This document shows, one piece after another, positions 27,109 through 40,331 of a stretch of DNA of 64,000 nt. Where the stretch lies: positions 1,364,001 through 1,428,000 of the forward strand of contig CAVPSQ010000010.1 in the NCBI GenBank assembly GCA_963708455.1, in the 5' to 3' direction. A program made the translations under genes and the position numbers. The stretch comes from CAIMUS01 sp963708455. GTDB taxonomy: Bacteria; Pseudomonadota; Gammaproteobacteria; Competibacterales; Competibacteraceae. Below the pieces are notes generated by a model that worked only from the letters and a program-made list of their open reading frames with translations, was not told the DNA's origin and searched no databases. Numbering within the stretch: position 1 is the first letter of the stretch; every line of letters starts with the position of its first letter.

Positions 27109-27924
27109 TTGACCGAACTGCACTACTGCTTTCCTCACGGCAAACGCAAGGCGCTGGTCATGAGTTATGACGACGGCAGCGAACATGACCGGCGCCTGGT
27201 CGATATTTTCAACCGCTACGGCATCCGCGCCAGCTTTAATCTCAATTCCGGCACGCTGGGCCAGCCCTGTAAAATCACGCCGCAGGAACTGCCCACGCTT
27301 TATCGGGGCCACGAAGTCTCCTGCCATACTGTCAACCACCCTGATCTGACCCTGCTTACGGACGAGGCGGTGCGGCGGGAAATCCTGGACGACCGCCGCC
27401 GGCTGGAAGATCTGACCGGTCAGCCGGTGCGTGGTCTGGCCTACCCCTTTGGAACCTGGGACGACCGCCTTGTCGCCCTGCTGCCGGACCTCGGCATCGC
27501 CTACGCCCGCACGGCGGTCTGTACCGACAGCTTCGCTATTCCGGAGCGGTTCCTGCTCTGGCATACCACCTGCCACCACAACCGCGCGCTGCATCTGGCC
27601 GGGCCGTTTCTGCAACACCCCGGCCCAGACCTGGCGTTGCTGTACGTCTGGGGACACAGTTACGAACTGGATGGCTTCATGAGTGGCGACCTTTCCAAAA
27701 ACTGGGATTACCTGGAATCCCTGTGCCGTCTGCTGCACGGTCGCGAGGATATCTATTACTCCACCACCATCGAACTGGTCGATTATCTCGACGCCGTCCG
27801 CCGGCTAGTGATTGCAGCATCGACCGTGACCAATCCCAGCGCAGTGTCAGTCTGGTTAAAATGGCGAGAGGGCGCCATCGAACTGCCCGCGGGAACATCT
27901 TTTTCGCTGGCGACTGAACGATAA
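27109..27924 (+). CDS. Polysaccharide deacetylase (NodB-like), TTG start
   Basis: 271 residues. The NodB fold is shown by SYDDGSEHD (catalytic/metal Asp pair), VSCHTVNHPDL (metal histidines) and AYPFGTWDD, all in order. The frame needs the residues before MSYDDG, so the only fitting start is the TTG at 27109, 7 nt after the stop of the PEP-CTERM gene. Substrate may be an extracellular polysaccharide, or alpha-glucan-linked given the following GH57 gene. No signal peptide is evident. Confidence 0.85.
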   Translation: MTELHYCFPHGKRKALVMSYDDGSEHDRRLVDIFNRYGIRASFNLNSGTLGQPCKITPQELPTLYRGHEVSCHTVNHPDLTLLTDEAVRREILDDRRRLEDLTGQPVRGLAYPFGTWDDRLVALLPDLGIAYARTAVCTDSFAIPERFLLWHTTCHHNRALHLAGPFLQHPGPDLALLYVWGHSYELDGFMSGDLSKNWDYLESLCRLLHGREDIYYSTTIELVDYLDAVRRLVIAASTVTNPSAVSVWLKWREGAIELPAGTSFSLATER

Positions 27925-27954
27925 TATGCCCGCTTTCCGTTTCCGGAGTGATTC

Positions 27955-30078
27955 ATGACTACTCATTTTTCCAGATTCCTGCATATCGACCTCCCCTCAT
28001 CCCTCAACTGCGACGATTCGGGCAGGAATCCCGCCTTCGTGATCGGTTTCAGTGTTGACGGCGTGATTCCCTTTCCGCAGGTGATCCTGCAAGCCCAGGG
28101 ACGTCAGCATCTGCTCAAGGAGGCGGCTATCGAAAGGGTTCCCGGCGAGCGCGCGGAACAGAACTACGTGGTCAACGTGCCGGCCGGCCTGCTGAGTCCG
28201 GGGGAGATCACGGTACAAGTGGAAGGCTGTAAAAAAGCCGACTTCAGACAGGCGGGCGGCGATGATTGGATCAAGGAATTCCGCCGGCTGCAACTGACCG
28301 CGCCCGCCCGCCCGGCGCCACGGGTGACCGCTGCACCCGGCGGCGCGACGGTCAAGCTTTATTTCGGCATTCACAAGCACATGCACCAGCCGTACTACAA
28401 CGCCACCGATCCCAACTACTGGGACGGCGAAAAGGACACCATTTTCGGTTCGCGAGTCGGACCTTACACCCACTTCATCCCGACGGCGGTGCAGCAGTAT
28501 ATCGACGGCGGTCTGCCCCACGCCGGCCTGTCCACCAGTTGGAGCGGCTCGCTGATCGAACAGCTCGAACGCTGCGGCCGGGAAGGGCTGGGCGACGGAC
28601 GCTTCCACGACTGGAACAAGTCACTACACCGGATCGCCCGGGAAAAAACGGCACTCGGCAATCCGCGTGTGACTTTCACCGCCTTCGGCTTCTACCATCC
28701 GCTGATGGCGTTGATCCCGGAGCGGGACATCGTCCGGCAGATCGAATGGCATCGGGGCATCGTCGAAGCGACGTTCGGCGCGCCGGCCTCCACCATTCTG
28801 TTTCCGCCGGAGACCGCCTTTCACGTGCGCATGATCCCGGCTCTGCTCAAAGCCGGGGTGAACGCGGTGATCTACGACTCCCTCCACCGCTTCCGCGCCT
28901 GCCGGGACTATCCTTACGCCGGCGTCAACGAAGGCATGCTGCCGCCCAGTCCGGCCGAGCAGGTGAATCCGCCGGTGGACGACTGGCTGCAATTGCACAA
29001 TATCTGGGCAGGCTCCAAAATTTCGCCCAGTGTGCTCAAACCGGAATACGTGCAGTACGTCGATCCACAGGGCGCCAGCTATAAAATCGTCGCGGTGCCG
29101 GCGGAACGCTATATCGGCAACGAAGACGCCCGCGGCGGCTTCGGCGCGCTGCAATACCCGGACGTGCTCGGCCAAGTCTACAACCACATCGTCGCTACCG
29201 GCAGCTTCGATCCCCGTCATCCGCCGTTTTTTCTGCTGCATTCCGACGGCGACAACCATGGCGGCGGTGCGGATAGCTATTACGGCCATAACACCGGCCG
29301 GCTGGTGCAATGGCTGCAGACCGATCCGCGCTTCGAATTCACCACTATTCAGGACTATCTGCAACGCTTCCCACCGGACCCCGCCAACACAGTCCATATC
29401 GAGCCGGGCGCCTGGAGCGGCGCGGATAACGGCGATCCACAATTCATGAAATGGTTCAGCCGCTACAACGAACCCTATTCCCCGGATCTGAACTCCTGGG
29501 CGGTGCTGACGGCGTTGCAGAACATGGTCCATACGCTGGAAGACGCCCACCCCGGCAGCGCCACGCTGGGCGCAGCGCAGCGCCTGCTGCTGACCGCCGA
29601 AACCAGTTGCTATTGGTACTGGACCGGTCAACCGGTCTGGGATCAGCAGGTCACCAACGCCGCCAATCTAGCCTATGGGCGGATCAGAGGCGAACTCAAC
29701 GCCCTGCTCGCCGCCGGTCACGACCGCACCGGTCCCACCATCTTCGCGCCCTGGGTGACGCCGGAGAATCCGGGCGGCAAGCGTTGGGGTCAGGGCTGCC
29801 TGCTGGATGCGCCTCGCGAGGGCGTGGCGCATACCTTCGTGTACGACATTACCGGCCTCCGGCGAGTCTCACTGGTGCTGCGGACGGCTGCCGGCGAGAC
29901 CACTCTGGCGATGCACGACCGGGGACCGTATCCTTCCCAGACCGGCGCCCAGGTCAGCGCCGGCTATTTCACCGCTGCGCTGCCCGTCGGCGCCGGCGAC
30001 GTGCGTTACTTCATCGAGGCGGAGGACAACCGGGGTAATGTATCCCGCAGCGCGCTGGAACGGGTGTATCTGGCCTGA
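27955..30078 (+). CDS. Glycoside hydrolase family 57 protein
   Basis: 707 residues. The GH57 conserved motifs are visible: HKHMHQPYYN (motif 1), FTAFGFYHPLMALIPE, FPPETAFHVRMIPALLKAGV (nucleophile region) and FLLHSDGDNHGGG (acid/base Asp region). An N-terminal about 100-residue beta-rich domain and a C-terminal beta-sandwich flank the catalytic barrel. Known GH57 activities include amylase, 4-alpha-glucanotransferase and branching enzyme, so it likely acts on glycogen or an alpha-glucan. The exact activity cannot be told. ATG at 27955 follows GGAG. Confidence 0.9.
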   Translation: MTTHFSRFLHIDLPSSLNCDDSGRNPAFVIGFSVDGVIPFPQVILQAQGRQHLLKEAAIERVPGERAEQNYVVNVPAGLLSPGEITVQVEGCKKADFRQAGGDDWIKEFRRLQLTAPARPAPRVTAAPGGATVKLYFGIHKHMHQPYYNATDPNYWDGEKDTIFGSRVGPYTHFIPTAVQQYIDGGLPHAGLSTSWSGSLIEQLERCGREGLGDGRFHDWNKSLHRIAREKTALGNPRVTFTAFGFYHPLMALIPERDIVRQIEWHRGIVEATFGAPASTILFPPETAFHVRMIPALLKAGVNAVIYDSLHRFRACRDYPYAGVNEGMLPPSPAEQVNPPVDDWLQLHNIWAGSKISPSVLKPEYVQYVDPQGASYKIVAVPAERYIGNEDARGGFGALQYPDVLGQVYNHIVATGSFDPRHPPFFLLHSDGDNHGGGADSYYGHNTGRLVQWLQTDPRFEFTTIQDYLQRFPPDPANTVHIEPGAWSGADNGDPQFMKWFSRYNEPYSPDLNSWAVLTALQNMVHTLEDAHPGSATLGAAQRLLLTAETSCYWYWTGQPVWDQQVTNAANLAYGRIRGELNALLAAGHDRTGPTIFAPWVTPENPGGKRWGQGCLLDAPREGVAHTFVYDITGLRRVSLVLRTAAGETTLAMHDRGPYPSQTGAQVSAGYFTAALPVGAGDVRYFIEAEDNRGNVSRSALERVYLA

Positions 30079-30194
30079 GAACAAAGTCGAATTCGCCAAC
30101 AGAGTCAGGCCCACCGGAAGGACACGGCCGTTTTCAAACGTATTTTGCCCGATGGGGTGATGGACTGGCTGCTCGGGCGGTTGGGCGGCTAAGC

Positions 30195-30221
30195 AAAAAC
30201 CCCTGTCCGGGGGACAGGGGT
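30195..30221 (-). terminator. Rho-independent terminator of the rRNA operon
   Basis: A perfect stem (ACCCCTGTCC / GGACAGGGGT) with a small loop, followed on the minus strand by a T-run (AAAAA on the plus strand at 30195-30199). It lies just after the 5S gene. The stretch 30079-30194 holds a short coding remnant in the plus frame (KDTAVFKRILPDGVMDWLLG) of unknown origin. Confidence 0.85.
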
Positions 30222-30231
30222 GGAGTGAGGG

Positions 30232-30348
30232 GTCTGGCGGTGACCTACTTTGACATGGGGAAGCCCCACACTATCATCGGCGCGGCGTCGTTTCACACAC
30301 GAGTTCGGGATGGGATCGGGTGGGGCCAACGCGCTCTGGCCGCCAGAC
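30232..30348 (-). rRNA. rrf: 5S ribosomal RNA
   Basis: About 117 nt; the first and last bases pair (GTCTGGCGG... and ...CCGCCAGAC) and the internal sequence (CCCGATCCCATCCCGAACTCG) is the standard 5S core. It lies directly downstream of 23S. Confidence 0.95.
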
Positions 30349-30409
30349 TAAAACTTGTGCACCGCAGTTGGTAACCGGATTGCATTCACCCACGCTTTGG
30401 GTGTTATAT

Positions 30410-33323
<2,914 letters not shown>

Positions 33324-33574
33324 ATATAACCCCAAAGCGTGGGCTTCGGCGTTATACAGCGTGTTGGTGCGAATGCAATCGTTCGCTACATAAGCTGACG
33401 CTTATGCAGTGTACTGTTACCAACTGCTGGTTAGGTTGTGAAAGAACGATCGCCGCTGGGCGGCGGTGCGGCGCCATCCGCACTCCCCAAGCCAACTCGA
33501 GCTGCCTTGGGGAGTGCCGACGGGAACAGCGCTATATCAGTACGATCTGCGCCCTACGCTGCGCTGGCGGGCTG

Positions 33575-33647
33575 TGGAGCCAGGCGGGTTCGAACCGCCG
33601 ACCCCCTGCTTGCAAAGCAGGTGCTCTCCCCGCTGAGCTATGGCCCC
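33575..33647 (-). tRNA. tRNA-Ala (TGC)
   Basis: 73 nt without CCA: GGGGCCATAGCTCAGCGGGG 5' end, anticodon loop CTTTGCAAG (TGC), T arm GGTTCGAACC. The 3' flank after the discriminator A reads CAG, so the CCA end is not encoded. Standard position in the 16S-23S spacer. Confidence 0.96.
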
Positions 33648-33651
33648 GTAG

Positions 33652-33725
<74 letters not shown>

Positions 33726-33783
33726 GTTTACTGCTATCAGGTAGTTTGTGTGGACACTCTGCGCCGTTCCCGCTTCTGTCGTT

Positions 33784-35320
<1,537 letters not shown>

Positions 35321-35420
35321 ACCTCTCTCACTTTCGTGAGAACATCTCTCCGCTTCGCTCTGCAGCAAAGCGTCGAAGCGTCCCCAACACAGAGCGCCCA
35401 CACAAACTACCTGTTCAGAC

Positions 35421-35431
35421 TGTTAAAGAGC
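35421..35431 (-). promoter_or_regulatory. rRNA antitermination boxA
   Basis: Minus strand reads GCTCTTTAACA, the boxA core bound by NusB/S10 and needed for rRNA antitermination, about 100 nt upstream of the 16S gene. Confidence 0.8.
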
Positions 35432-35505
35432 CCCTTCCCTGTCTAAACACCCGAGGCCCGCACCGGCTACCTCCCCTTCCCTGCACCGCTTCCAAAGAGT
35501 CGCGT

Positions 35506-35533
35506 ATTATAAATGCCTCCACTTCAATGTCAA
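35506..35533 (-). promoter_or_regulatory. Sigma-70 promoter of the rRNA operon
   Basis: Minus strand: TTGACA at 35533-35528, 16-bp spacer, TATAAT at 35511-35506, which are consensus-perfect. An A/T-rich UP-like stretch (TTTTATAATTAAAGA) lies just upstream, and a GC-rich ACGCGAC discriminator follows the -10, typical of a stringently controlled rrn promoter. Confidence 0.85.
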
Positions 35534-35635
35534 TCTTTAATTATAAAATTCGTGGATAGTGAGCCATCGCCACGCTGCTGCAACAGTGTTTATAACGGGG
35601 TTTTGACAATACGCTGACAGTGCAACTCTGCAAGG

Positions 35636-36925
35636 TTATTCCACCGCTTCGTCCAACCGGCGGCGCGCCGACATCGGCTCCTCGGCCAGCCAGCCGCGAA
35701 ACCGCGTCAGCAGCCACAGACCGGGCACGGCGCACAGAGTGCAGAGTAGAAAATAGGCTTCCCAGCTCATCGAAGCCGCCAGATAGCCGGTCGGCGCGGC
35801 CAGAATGACGCGGGGAACGCCCATCAGGCTGCTCAATAGTGCATATTGGGTGGCGGTGAATTTCTTATTGGTCAGGCTGGCCATAAAGGCCACATAAGCC
35901 GATGTTCCCATGCCAAAGGACAGATTCTCCAGGATAACCACCACCGCCAGACCGATCACGTTATGGCCGAGGTGGGCCAGCGCCGCTAAGGTGCTGACGG
36001 AAACCGCCTGCAAGATGCCAAACAGCCATAGCGACCGGTAAATGCCCAACCTGAGCATCAGCACACCGCCGAGCAGTCCACCGCCGACCAGCGCCCAGAA
36101 ACCGAACAGTTTCACGACTGCACCGATTTCGGTCTTACTGAAACCGAGTTCCAGAAAGAACGGAGTAGTCATCTGGCTCGCCATCATGTCGCCAAGCTTG
36201 TAGAACACGATGAACAGCAGGATCAATACAGAATCCTGGCGGGCGAAATACTCCACGAACGGATGGACCACTGCTTCGTACAAAGTCTTGGGTGTACCGG
36301 CCGCCACCGCCGGCTCTGCGCACAGCAGTGTGGTCAGAATGCCGACCAGCATGGTCGCTGCCATGAGTAGAAAAACTACGGAAAACGGCAGGTAGTCGGC
36401 CAGAATCAAACCGCCACCAGAAGCCAGCAGCATTCCTATTCGATAACCGTTGACGGCCAGGGAGGCGCCCAGTCCCTGCTCTTCATCGGCCAGCGATTCT
36501 CGCCGGTAGGCGTCGATCACGATATCCTGTGAAGCTGAGAAGAAGGTCACCAGTAGAGCGGCGCAGGCGACGCCCCAGGAATTAACAGCAGGCTGGGTAA
36601 AACCGAGACCGGCAATCGCCAGAGTCAACAGCAACTGGATGAGCAGCATCCAGCCACGTCGCCTCCCCAATCGAGGCAAAAGGGTAAAACGATCCAGCAA
36701 AGGTGCCCACAGAAACTTCAGCGTATATGGCAAACCGACCAGCGCGAACAGACCGATAGTGCCCAAGTCTACTCCCTCCTCCGTCATCCACGCTTGCAAC
36801 AACGTCACTGTCAATAACAACGGCAGACCAGAGGAAAAACCCATCAACAAGGCTACCAGCATGCGGCCGCTGAAGATAACCCGCAGCAAGCTTCCCGTTG
36901 CACGAGGAGCGGACTCAAAGGACAT
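35636..36925 (-). CDS. ampG: AmpG-type muropeptide permease
   Basis: 429-residue major-facilitator-superfamily permease importing anhydromuropeptides for cell wall recycling. About 12 hydrophobic segments are present. AmpG-like motifs include FSSGLPLLLTVTLLQAWMTEEGV, GLPYTLKFLWAPLLDRF and SASQDIVIDAYRRE. MSFESAP at 36925 overlaps the end of xthA by 11 bp, indicating translational coupling. Beta-lactamase induction is a known AmpG-linked process, but no ampR/ampC is near. Confidence 0.92.
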   Translation of the reverse strand: MSFESAPRATGSLLRVIFSGRMLVALLMGFSSGLPLLLTVTLLQAWMTEEGVDLGTIGLFALVGLPYTLKFLWAPLLDRFTLLPRLGRRRGWMLLIQLLLTLAIAGLGFTQPAVNSWGVACAALLVTFFSASQDIVIDAYRRESLADEEQGLGASLAVNGYRIGMLLASGGGLILADYLPFSVVFLLMAATMLVGILTTLLCAEPAVAAGTPKTLYEAVVHPFVEYFARQDSVLILLFIVFYKLGDMMASQMTTPFFLELGFSKTEIGAVVKLFGFWALVGGGLLGGVLMLRLGIYRSLWLFGILQAVSVSTLAALAHLGHNVIGLAVVVILENLSFGMGTSAYVAFMASLTNKKFTATQYALLSSLMGVPRVILAAPTGYLAASMSWEAYFLLCTLCAVPGLWLLTRFRGWLAEEPMSARRRLDEAVE

Positions 36926-37688
36926 AATCGTAATCCACAATCAAAGGCGCATGATCGGAGAAACGCTGCTCTTTGTATATAGCAGCGGCGCGCACACTAC
37001 CGGCCAGCGTCGGGGTGACCACCTGATAATCGATACGCCAACCGACGTTTTTGTCCCAGGCCCGGCCGCGATTGGACCACCAAGTGTAGCGTTCGGGATG
37101 AGGATCGACCCGCCGGAAGGCATCCACGAAGCCCAATGGACCGAACACCTGATCCAGCCAGGCCCGCTCCTGCGGCAGAAAGCCGGAATTCTTCTGATTG
37201 CCGCGCCAGTTCTTCAAGTCGATCGGCTTATGGGCGATATTCCAGTCTCCGCAAAGAATGTACTCGCGACCGTCGGCGCGCATGGCCTTGAACTGCTCCA
37301 GCAGGTAGTCCAGAGCAGCGAATTTGATCGTCTGCCGGAACTGCCCGGAGGAACCGGAAGGCAAATACAGCGAAGTCACGCTCAAGCGGCCGAAGCGGGC
37401 TTCCAGATAGCGTCCTTCGGCATCCATAGCTGTCCAGCCCAAACCTTCGATCAGCGCATCCGGCTCCCGGCGCGAATAGATCGCCACGCCGCTGTAACCT
37501 TTTCTGGACGACTCGACATAATGGCAATGGAAGTCGGGCGGGAAATACGGATCGGCTTGCAGTTGGCAGCGGTGGATACGGGTCTCCTGGATGCAGACCA
37601 GGTCGGCGTTCTGCGTCGTCAGCCAGTTAAAAAAGCCTTTGCGGGCGGCGGAGCGGATGCCGTTGGCGTTGAAGGTGATGATGCGCAT
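36915..37688 (-). CDS. xthA: Exodeoxyribonuclease III
   Basis: 257-residue Mg-dependent AP endonuclease and 3'-exonuclease of base excision repair. Catalytic motifs NANGIRSA, CIQETR (Glu), YILCGDWNIAHKPIDL (Asp, Asn) and the terminal FSDHAPLIVDYD (Asp-His) are complete. The start MRIITFNANG at 37688 is the family start. It sits 3 bp beyond the stop of the vapC remnant and overlaps ampG. Confidence 0.96.
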   Translation of the reverse strand: MRIITFNANGIRSAARKGFFNWLTTQNADLVCIQETRIHRCQLQADPYFPPDFHCHYVESSRKGYSGVAIYSRREPDALIEGLGWTAMDAEGRYLEARFGRLSVTSLYLPSGSSGQFRQTIKFAALDYLLEQFKAMRADGREYILCGDWNIAHKPIDLKNWRGNQKNSGFLPQERAWLDQVFGPLGFVDAFRRVDPHPERYTWWSNRGRAWDKNVGWRIDYQVVTPTLAGSVRAAAIYKEQRFSDHAPLIVDYDYVL

Positions 37689-37690
37689 TA

Positions 37691-37994
37691 TCAGGAGGCC
37701 AAATAATCTTCCATAGAACGAGTGCAGGCCGGGAAGGCGGTCAGTAATTGGCGATCTGAGGTGATCACGGGAATTCCCAAATTTTCGGCAAGCGCGACAA
37801 ACTCGCAATCGTAAGCGGCGCAATCCGATGTTGCCGCTAACCATAAAACCTGAGCCGAGTTAACCTGAATATTCACCGGCGCGCATCAATAACTCGGCTT
37901 CCTGCACCAGTTGCAGCGCCTGATTCAGGCCGAAGAAGCCGCCCTCATCGAGCAGTCGGCCATCGAGCTGCTCCAGACTCTCTTCTGCCGCAAA
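37691..37994 (-). pseudogene. VapC-like PIN toxin, frameshifted and truncated
   Basis: The C-terminal half (VNSAQVLWLAATSDCAAYDCEFVALAENLGIPVITSDRQLLTAFP) is a PIN toxin with the conserved SAYDCEF-like Asp cluster. A one-base insertion near 37870 separates it from an upstream piece (GFFGLNQALQLVQEAELLMRAGEY) which also matches the family. The N-terminus is lost where the MITE begins at 37995. The toxin cannot be produced as a whole protein. Confidence 0.75.
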
Positions 37995-38097
37995 TAAGAG
38001 GCTGTACAAAAACTAAGACTATGATGGTATTAATAAATTTTTCAAAAAATGCGTCCCCTCCCGCTTGTGGGGGAGGGAGTTTTTGTACAGCCTCTTA
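37995..38097. mobile_element. 103-bp MITE with perfect 20-bp terminal inverted repeats
   Basis: Ends TAAGAGGCTGTACAAAAACT (37995-38014) and its exact complement at 38078-38097. A TA on each side is compatible with a TA target duplication of Tc1/mariner-IS630 type. The 63-bp interior has no gene and carries the 'gcgtcccctcc...gggggaggg' palindrome seen at 60-120. The right end supplies the stop codon of nhaR. Confidence 0.8.
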
Positions 38098-39009
38098 GCC
38101 CTGTTTTGTTTTCCCAAAAAACTCTCGCTGCGTGACCTTGACGATCGCGACAATGCCCGGGTGCGTCAGCCGACGCTCGGTCGTAATGGCATAGAGTTGC
38201 TCGGCCACCGAGTCAATTAGCCCGATTGCCTGGACACCGTATTGCTGGCTCACGTAGTCGGCAATCGCCGTGGGTGCCGCGAACAGACCGGCACCGGCCT
38301 GGCCGAAGGCCTTGAGCAAGGCGCTGTCATTGAATTCACCCACGATACGCGGATAAAGATGCTGCGCTTCGAACCACTGGACAAGTTTGGGCCGCATCGC
38401 AACATCCTCTCCCGGCAGGAGAAACGGCGCCTTGTCGAGTAGTGCCGGAAAGTTTCCCGACAAGGATTGCGCCAGCGCCGGTGTCGCGAACACCGTCAGA
38501 TCGCTCTCCCCCAGGAGGTGGTTGTAGCCCCGCACATTCAGGTTGGTCGGCATAGGCCGATCGGCGATGACCAGATCAAGACGATGGACGGCCATCTCCG
38601 CCAGCAGGGACGCTAACTGGCCCTCCCGACAGATAAGCCGCACGGGTTCATCCATGCGCAGCGCCGGCTCGACCACCCGATAAGCCACCGATTTCGGCAC
38701 TGAGTCGGCGATGCCGATCCGAAACGGTAGACTCTTTTTCACCCCCTGATCGGAAGCAACCTCCAGCAGTTCGTCACCGAGGGCGAAAATCTCGTCGGCG
38801 TAACTGAAGATACGCCGCCCCATGTCGGTGAGTTCCAAACCGCGCCCGATGCGGCGCAACAACTTGGTGCCGAGACTGTCCTCCAGTTCGCCCAGCTGAC
38901 CGCTGATGGATTGCGGCGTTAGATGCAGTTGCTCGCTGGCGCGGGCGATGCTACCCGACTTGGCGACCATCCAGAAATAACGTAGATGCTTGAAGTTGAG
39001 GTTGGCCAT
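38095..39009 (-). CDS. nhaR: NhaR-type LysR regulator
   Basis: 304-residue LysR-family activator that responds to Na+ and controls sodium/proton antiporter genes in enterics. The N-terminal wHTH (NFKHLRYFWMVAKSGSIARASEQLHLTPQSISGQLGELE) is typical of NhaR. The C-terminal effector domain is complete. MANLNFKHLRYFW at 39009 is chosen as family start; the ORF is open upstream. No nhaA lies nearby. The stop codon lies in the MITE's right end, so the true 3' end may have been altered slightly. Confidence 0.88.
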   Translation of the reverse strand: MANLNFKHLRYFWMVAKSGSIARASEQLHLTPQSISGQLGELEDSLGTKLLRRIGRGLELTDMGRRIFSYADEIFALGDELLEVASDQGVKKSLPFRIGIADSVPKSVAYRVVEPALRMDEPVRLICREGQLASLLAEMAVHRLDLVIADRPMPTNLNVRGYNHLLGESDLTVFATPALAQSLSGNFPALLDKAPFLLPGEDVAMRPKLVQWFEAQHLYPRIVGEFNDSALLKAFGQAGAGLFAAPTAIADYVSQQYGVQAIGLIDSVAEQLYAITTERRLTHPGIVAIVKVTQREFFGKTKQG

Positions 39010-39126
39010 AAGATGAGCCCAATACATCGAAAAGATCGAACTATTATTCAATATTATCCGAATTGTTGGATGTCTTTTTTCACCCTAGACTGCCTGCCGT
39101 GTTCAACTCGAATCAGGAGTGACTTC

Positions 39127-39516
39127 ATGCAGATCAACATTCAGGCGCGGGGTTTCGAACTGACCGACGGCCTGCGCGAGCACACCGCGCGTCGCCTGCA
39201 ATTCGCACTCGGCTGGGCCGGTTACCAGTTGCAAAGAGTCTCGGTCCGCCTTTCGGACGAGAACGGCCCTCGTGGGGGCAAGGACAAACGCTGCCGTATC
39301 CGGATCGATTTTCCCGGCGCGCAGGACGTGGTGATCGAGGATACGGAAGCCGATCTCTACGTCGCCATCGATCGGGCCACCGACCGGGCTGGCCGTTCCG
39401 TGGCACGCCGGTTGGAACGGCAGCGTGACCATCGTCATGGCCCGTTACCAAAGGTTAATCCGAACGATACGGCTGCCCTACTCCCTTCATTGAATCCAAA
39501 TCCTGCTTATTCATGA
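39127..39516 (+). CDS. HPF/RaiA-like ribosome hibernation factor (second copy)
   Basis: 129 residues with the S30AE pattern (MQINIQARGFELTDGLREHTARRLQFALGW, then DATDRAGRSVARRLERQ). The middle of the fold is more divergent than in the 3742-4104 protein. The start ATG at 39127 has AGGAG upstream. It is divergently oriented from nhaR and followed by the carbonic anhydrase gene 25 bp downstream, likely the same transcript. Confidence 0.8.
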   Translation: MQINIQARGFELTDGLREHTARRLQFALGWAGYQLQRVSVRLSDENGPRGGKDKRCRIRIDFPGAQDVVIEDTEADLYVAIDRATDRAGRSVARRLERQRDHRHGPLPKVNPNDTAALLPSLNPNPAYS

Positions 39517-39541
39517 TAAACCCATACAACCGAGGAACTTG

Positions 39542-40204
39542 ATGAAGTATCTGCCGGAACTGTTCAATGCCAACGCCCGCTGGGCCGAGGAGATGCGAGC
39601 CGCCGACCCCAACTTTTTCACCGGGCTGGCGGCTATTCAGAGCCCTGCCTACCTGTGGATTGGCTGCTCGGACAGCCGCGTACCGGCCAACCAGATCACC
39701 GGTCTGAAGCCAGGCGAAGTGTTCGTTCACCGCAACGTAGCCAACGTGGTGGTGCACACCGACCTCAACTGCCTGTCGGTGATGCAATACGCCATCGACG
39801 TGCTCAAGGTTCAGCACATCATCGTCTGCGGCCACTACGGCTGCGGCGGCGTCAAGGCGGCACTGGCGGGGCCGTCGCTGGGGCTGATCGACAACTGGCT
39901 GCGCCACATTCAGGACGTGCGCGACCGGCATCGGGCCTTCCTTGCCGCCCTGCCGGACGACGAAGCGCGCTGGCGCGCCCTGTGTGAACTCAACATCATC
40001 GAGCAAGTACGCAACGTCGCCCGTACCACCCTGGTGGGTGACGCCTGGAGCCGGGGGCAGCCACTGATGCTGCACGGCTGGATTTACGGCCTGGTGGATG
40101 GCCGCCTGCATGATCTCCAAGTCTCCATGAAGGAAGGCGCCGAACTGGACGTGGTGCTTGCCCAGGCGCTGGCGGCTGCGCGGTCGCGTTACGCGGTGGC
40201 TTGA
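39542..40204 (+). CDS. can: Beta-class carbonic anhydrase
   Basis: 220-residue enzyme interconverting CO2 and bicarbonate. Zinc ligands and dyad are visible in order: C42-x-D44-x-R46 (IGCSDSRVP) and H98-x2-C101 (CGHYGCGG), the same numbering as E. coli Can. It is type II-like. MKYLPELF at 39542 is preferred to the TTG one codon upstream. Its position directly upstream of the crotonyl-CoA carboxylase/reductase suggests CO2 supply for carboxylation. Confidence 0.96.
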   Translation: MKYLPELFNANARWAEEMRAADPNFFTGLAAIQSPAYLWIGCSDSRVPANQITGLKPGEVFVHRNVANVVVHTDLNCLSVMQYAIDVLKVQHIIVCGHYGCGGVKAALAGPSLGLIDNWLRHIQDVRDRHRAFLAALPDDEARWRALCELNIIEQVRNVARTTLVGDAWSRGQPLMLHGWIYGLVDGRLHDLQVSMKEGAELDVVLAQALAAARSRYAVA

Positions 40205-40227
40205 GGTCGATTTGAATCTGTTAACAA

Positions 40228-40304
40228 CCCCTAACCCCTAACCCCTAACCCCTAACCCCTAACCCCTAACCCCTAACCCCTAACCCCTAACCCCTAACCC
40301 CTAA
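40228..40304. repeat. Heptanucleotide tandem repeat (CCCCTAA)11
   Basis: Eleven perfect tandem copies of CCCCTAA, followed by a degenerate one, between the carbonic anhydrase stop and the ccr start (24-bp and 27-bp gaps). The complement TTAGGGG has runs of four G and can form G-quadruplexes. It lies where a promoter or leader for ccr would be, and such a tract is prone to slippage. Confidence 0.95.
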
Positions 40305-40331
40305 CCCTTAATTCCTCAAGAGAACGTAAAG

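Noticed and set aside
30082..30192. Short plus-strand coding remnant (KDTAVFKRILPDGVMDWLLGRLGG)
   Set aside because: Only about 24 residues, no start, no clear family; noted in the terminator entry but not called as a gene.
40228..40304. Chromosome-end telomere
   Set aside because: The repeat is internal, between two coding genes on an apparently circular-type chromosome; only the sequence resembles a telomere.
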